Origin: Bacteriovoracaceae bacterium UBA6200
GTDB lineage: Bacteria; Bdellovibrionota; Bacteriovoracia; Bacteriovoracales; Bacteriovoracaceae
NCBI GenBank assembly: GCA_002422605.1
Contig: DISW01000001.1
Coordinates: 3,055-67,054, forward strand
DNA: 64,000 nucleotides
Direction: 5' to 3'
In this document: one piece after another, positions 60,755 to 64,000 of the stretch
How the letters are laid out: every line of letters starts with the position of its first letter
How positions within the stretch are numbered: position 1 is the first letter of the stretch
Made by a program: the position numbers and the translations under genes
Notes under the pieces: generated by a model
Told to the model about the DNA's origin: nothing
What the model saw: only the letters and a program-made list of their open reading frames with translations
Database searches by the model: none

Positions 60755-61506
60755 ACATGTTTAAAAAGAACCCGAATTATTTATTAAAATCATTCATTTT
60801 CAATTCAATTTTTTTTGGCATTTTAAATATTTTGCTTTTTAAGTTCAGAGAATTTGATCGCTTTTCCCTGTCTTACTTTTCATTATTGTTAATTATAACT
60901 GGTCTGATCATTGGGCTCATAAGTGCTACCGCTTTTCATAATGCCAGCCATGGAAATATTAAGCCTCGCTTTTTAAACAGGATTGTAGGGGAGATAACCG
61001 CCGACTTCAGTCTTGAGGATATGAAATGCTTCAGAGTCGGGCACTTGCTTCATCATATGCATTCGGATGATCCGCTCCTTGACCCTCATCCTCCCCAGGG
61101 TCTAAGTTTTCTTAAGTTCATCATGTCTTCCAGGCAAAAGACAATTGGTTGCATAGAGGCCCTTTATTATAAGCATCATGGAAGGTCTAAATCTTCAGTT
61201 CTCAATGTTAAGATGCAGATCTTAACCTTTCATCTGGCGGCACTTATGAAGCTTGTTTTCTGGTTTCTATTGCTTGGGCCTGTTGGGTTTTCCTTTTTCT
61301 TCATTCCAGCTTATCTTTCTTATTTCTTCGGATTTGCTCATTTAAATTATATTTCTCATAAAGATGAAAGCAATCAAGGGCGAATATTTAATCACGACGG
61401 CGGGTATTTCTATTCTTTGATGAATTTCATCACCTCCGGCGGTTACTATCATAAAAATCACCATCTCTCCCCAGGCCTTTATAACCCTCGTAAGCTCACT
61501 CGATAG
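60751..61506 (+). CDS. Membrane fatty-acid desaturase family protein 2
   Basis: 251 aa, paralogue of the preceding gene: same start (FKKNPNYLL), His boxes HNASHGN, HLLHHMHSDDP and HKNHHLSPGLYNP, and LDPHPPQG after box 2 as in copy 1. Start overlaps the previous stop (ATGA). Two unequal copies may act as a heteromer or in successive steps on one substrate. Last gene of the operon. Confidence 0.78.
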   Translation: MNMFKKNPNYLLKSFIFNSIFFGILNILLFKFREFDRFSLSYFSLLLIITGLIIGLISATAFHNASHGNIKPRFLNRIVGEITADFSLEDMKCFRVGHLLHHMHSDDPLLDPHPPQGLSFLKFIMSSRQKTIGCIEALYYKHHGRSKSSVLNVKMQILTFHLAALMKLVFWFLLLGPVGFSFFFIPAYLSYFFGFAHLNYISHKDESNQGRIFNHDGGYFYSLMNFITSGGYYHKNHHLSPGLYNPRKLTR

Positions 61507-61593
61507 GGCATGTATTTTTTTCAACTTTAAACAGTCGTTTAAAGTTTCGCAGTATTCTTAGCTACACAACTTTTTTAATAAAAGGATCTGTTT

Positions 61594-62109
61594 ATGAAAA
61601 AATCATTTTTAACAGTATTTTCTGTTTTGGTATTAGGAACATCCATGGCCTACTCTCAAGATGAAGTTTCTGAGCTGCAAGGACGAGGTTTAGATAATAA
61701 GGCCTGCTCAGTAAGAGTTATTCAAGGTGATCGTGACATCTTAAAAAATGTGGAACTCCAGGGGGCCAGTAAAGTTTTCGAGATACTTTCTGATACTCCG
61801 GACGGATACCGACCTACTACTCGCATAGAGCCACGTGGCGGCGAGGAAGTACTAAGCCTTTTCAGTGAAAATCCTGACCTTCTAAAAGAAATGAAGGTGT
61901 CGCGTGGGACATTTACTGATTCCATAACTTATTCTCTGGATTCTTCTGATCTTCCAGCTCCAACTGATGATGAAATTAAGGGAATTAAATTTAAAATGAA
62001 TCTTAAACTTACTTTCAAAAAAGGAACTCTTACGAAAGTGAAAGCCGAATTCAAGGCCAAGGCCCTACTTGTTACTCTGGCCTCTTCTGAATTTGAATGC
62101 TCAAAATAA
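61594..62109 (+). CDS. Secreted protein, 171 aa
   Basis: Signal peptide (FLTVFSVLVLGTSMAYS), then a domain with one early Cys (KACSVRV) and one at the end (FECSK) that may pair. The C-terminal half is beta-rich (LKLTFKKGTLTKVKAEFKAKA). AAAGGA precedes the ATG. No family recognised. It lies after the desaturase operon and before a terminator. Confidence 0.55.
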   Translation: MKKSFLTVFSVLVLGTSMAYSQDEVSELQGRGLDNKACSVRVIQGDRDILKNVELQGASKVFEILSDTPDGYRPTTRIEPRGGEEVLSLFSENPDLLKEMKVSRGTFTDSITYSLDSSDLPAPTDDEIKGIKFKMNLKLTFKKGTLTKVKAEFKAKALLVTLASSEFECSK

Positions 62110-62111
62110 GA

Positions 62112-62140
62112 CAAAAAAAAAGGGGGCACGAGGCCCCCTT
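62112..62140 (-). terminator. Intrinsic terminator between convergent genes
   Basis: 8-bp GC-rich stem (62120-62127 with 62133-62140), loop ACGAG. On the minus strand it is followed by nine U, so it ends the right-edge gene. It may also stop the plus-strand gene. Confidence 0.8.
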
Positions 62141-62154
62141 CTGATTTTAGAGAA

Positions 62155-64000
62155 TTATCTGCAGTTTACGTTTGCAGGAATCTTTTTAACCATTTTACTA
62201 ACTCTATGCCCGTCAAGTTTTACTTCATACTTAACTTCACAAGAATCATCTAAAGAGAAGAAAGAATTCAATACGAATTGGTTCTTAACAAGCTCTTTTC
62301 CTAAAAGAGCATAATGATACGTATACTCTTTTGCCGTTTTATTCTTATGGAGGTTGCCTAGAGTGGTGCGAATAGTATTAATCGCTCTTCTAGACTCGCT
62401 GATTAGACGACGCTTACATGCATCTACTGAATCATAAACATCATCTTCATCACGACGACAAAGTTCTTCAGCATCACCCTGGTCAACATAGTCATGAATC
62501 ATATTAGTAGCATTCATTTCAATTGAATTAAGGGCCTTGTTTGATTTCGCAAACTGAGCTCTTAGTTTCTGAGTATAGCTTTCAGGGATTTCAACTTTTG
62601 CCTCAAGACGGATGAATCCTAGTTTCTCTTTACTCTCAACAGTCGGGTTGAAGTTTGCTTTTAAACCTAAATCTCTATGAAACAGGCCTACAGCATCTTT
62701 CAATTTCGCACTTGTGCCGTTGTCGCTTTCATAACTCCAGAAATAAGTGCCTTGTTCATTACGGGCAAGAACTTTCTTGTCTGCATCTTTTGTGATCGCC
62801 TTAGCAGAATAGAATGAACGAGTCATTTTCTTATGCTTATGGAAGAAGCGACCTTTTTGTTCTTTGAAGTAAATTCCATAGTTCAAATCTGTGGTCGTAT
62901 TATCCTGGAAGAACTTAGAAGCAGTTTCGCCATAAGTTTTTCCTGAAGACCAGTTATAGATGGCAACCATTGGAATACCGACAGTTGTGCTTCTTCTAGA
63001 TGTAACTTCTCTGTTTGTGAATGAATTAATTTTCACAACGCCAGCTGTCGGACCAATCTTAGAAAGTTCCTGAGCAATCATCATGTTACCAGAAATAAGG
63101 GCTTCATAAGCTTTTACTGCTCCAGCACCTCTTCTGAAATCGAACTCATAATGGAAGCCTTCATTCAATTGATTAACTTTTGTGCCATCAAGTTTAATGA
63201 CTGAAACACCTGTGTAAAGAGATGTGCTTCTAAGGCTTGCTTTCGCAATTTGAACCATCGCTTTATCATTATCCGTTTTCATAACAAAAGTTTTGAATCC
63301 ACCTTCAGCTACTACTGAACCACCAGCGTATACGCCAGCTACTCCAACTCCACCAAAGAATAGAATTCCACCCATGTTTTCAAACTGAACGCTTTCGCCA
63401 ACTTTATATGAATCCAACTGCTTCTTTTTGAATGGAAGCGGAAGTGATTTAAGAGTTCCAAGATCTTTACTGCTATCTACAAAACGATCGTATTGAACAA
63501 AACGATTCTTCGTCATAGCAAGACCAACAAGACCAGTTGCTAATTGAGCAAGGCCAGTAGCATTTTCAAGATATACTTGTGGCATAACCCCAAGGCCTGC
63601 ATCCCACATTTTGATTTGAGTTACTTGGAAACCTTGTAGGTAACTATCTAGAACAACAGGATAGCTCTCTGCACCTGAAGCTAAGATATCTCTATCATGC
63701 TCAGTTAAATTAACTGTCTTAGTTTGGATGTCGTAGTTTCCATAAACTAAAGGCAATAAACGAGCTTTGAATTTCTTCTTAGCTTTTTCTTGCTCAGGAG
63801 TTTCTTCTACAACAACTTCATCTTCTTCTGGATTTTTAGGTTCATCAGTGTTTCCACCAGTGCTTCCACCTTCGTCGCCACCAGTGCTTCCACCTTCATC
63901 TCCACCGGTAGTGTCGCCGCCAGTAGTTGATCCACCGGTTGTTTCGCCACCAGTAGTAGTACCGCCGCCGTTATGTCCGCCGCCGTTGTTTCCACCGCCG
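62155..64000 (-). CDS. Surface protein with Gly/Thr repeat linker (5' partial)
   Basis: The frame is open to the window edge, so the N terminus is missing. An internal TTG at 63756 is not the start: upstream codons continue in frame as a linker of TGGS/TGGD/DEGG units (about 63830-63999), then an acidic E/P stretch. The remaining about 530 residues form a beta-rich body with GGVGVAGVYAGGSVVAEGG, then a Cys-bearing end (AEELCRRDEDD, VDACKRRL, DSCEVKY). Such a linker after a lipoprotein signal is seen at the other end in 51534-52280. Function unknown. Confidence 0.6.
   Translation of the reverse strand, partial: GGGNNGGGHNGGGTTTGGETTGGSTTGGDTTGGDEGGSTGGDEGGSTGGNTDEPKNPEEDEVVVEETPEQEKAKKKFKARLLPLVYGNYDIQTKTVNLTEHDRDILASGAESYPVVLDSYLQGFQVTQIKMWDAGLGVMPQVYLENATGLAQLATGLVGLAMTKNRFVQYDRFVDSSKDLGTLKSLPLPFKKKQLDSYKVGESVQFENMGGILFFGGVGVAGVYAGGSVVAEGGFKTFVMKTDNDKAMVQIAKASLRSTSLYTGVSVIKLDGTKVNQLNEGFHYEFDFRRGAGAVKAYEALISGNMMIAQELSKIGPTAGVVKINSFTNREVTSRRSTTVGIPMVAIYNWSSGKTYGETASKFFQDNTTTDLNYGIYFKEQKGRFFHKHKKMTRSFYSAKAITKDADKKVLARNEQGTYFWSYESDNGTSAKLKDAVGLFHRDLGLKANFNPTVESKEKLGFIRLEAKVEIPESYTQKLRAQFAKSNKALNSIEMNATNMIHDYVDQGDAEELCRRDEDDVYDSVDACKRRLISESRRAINTIRTTLGNLHKNKTAKEYTYHYALLGKELVKNQFVLNSFFSLDDSCEVKYEVKLDGHRVSKMVKKIPANVNCR

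Noticed and set aside
63807..63995. A 62-aa minus-strand frame rich in Ala, Val and Thr
   Set aside because: It is an off-frame reading of the Gly/Thr repeat of the right-edge protein, whose own frame stays open to base 64000.

Overview
The window is AT-rich bacterial DNA, most likely from a Bdellovibrionota / Bacteriovoracales-type organism (Bdellovibrio-and-like). This is an inference. It rests on many secreted proteins and lipoproteins, a TIGR02147-like regulator beside a small secreted protein, an L,D-transpeptidase, two protein-glutaminase-like enzymes, a NIT-domain chemoreceptor and dense ATGA-overlapped operons. I see no rRNA, tRNA or CRISPR array. The genes at both window edges are cut: a VirB4 ATPase at the left and a Gly/Thr-rich surface protein at the right.

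Two paralogous integrative conjugative elements dominate. Element A (1 to about 10433) is missing its left end. Element B (about 33.3 to 46.27 kb) looks complete. Both carry, in the same order: VirB4 ATPase, TrbJ/VirB5-like, TrbL/VirB6-like, short VirB8-like, VirB9-like, VirB10-like, glycine-zipper lipoprotein, VirD4-type coupling ATPase, a Replic_Relax/MOBC-like protein, a non-coding nested inverted repeat (candidate oriT), a small basic protein, an SSB, an excisionase-like HTH protein, a tyrosine integrase and a terminal hairpin. Element B also shows the start of the operon: a large lipoprotein, a VirB2-like pilin and a VirB3-like protein. Each integrase end is followed by a toxin-antitoxin-like cassette: AbiEi/AbiEii-like after A, small protein plus PIN domain after B. 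Two inverted copies of a glyoxalase-like gene flank element B and its cargo.

Between the elements (12.3 to 32.9 kb) lie:
- a possible structured RNA;
- a tandem duplication of a small Cys/His-rich secreted protein plus a protein-glutaminase-like enzyme;
- an L,D-transpeptidase;
- a Co/Zn/Cd efflux cluster on the minus strand (small His-rich protein, CzcC, a very short CzcB, CzcA, a YHS-like lipoprotein, a Zn/Cd P-type ATPase);
- a putative sigma-54-driven operon of a peptide-binding protein, histidine kinase, NtrC-family activator, alpha/beta hydrolase, a small secreted protein and a methyltransferase-like membrane protein.

The right part (47.3 to 64 kb) holds element-B cargo, two decayed genes, a WD40 protein, Gly/Thr-rich lipoproteins, a chemoreceptor, a regulator fused to a secreted domain, an MFS transporter and an IS remnant. 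It ends with a tight four-gene putative lipid-modification operon (AurF-like diiron oxygenase, alpha/beta hydrolase, two membrane desaturases) and a secreted protein. The most promising unnamed systems are the twin elements with their relaxase-like gene and nested repeats, the duplicated glutaminase cassette, and the desaturase operon.
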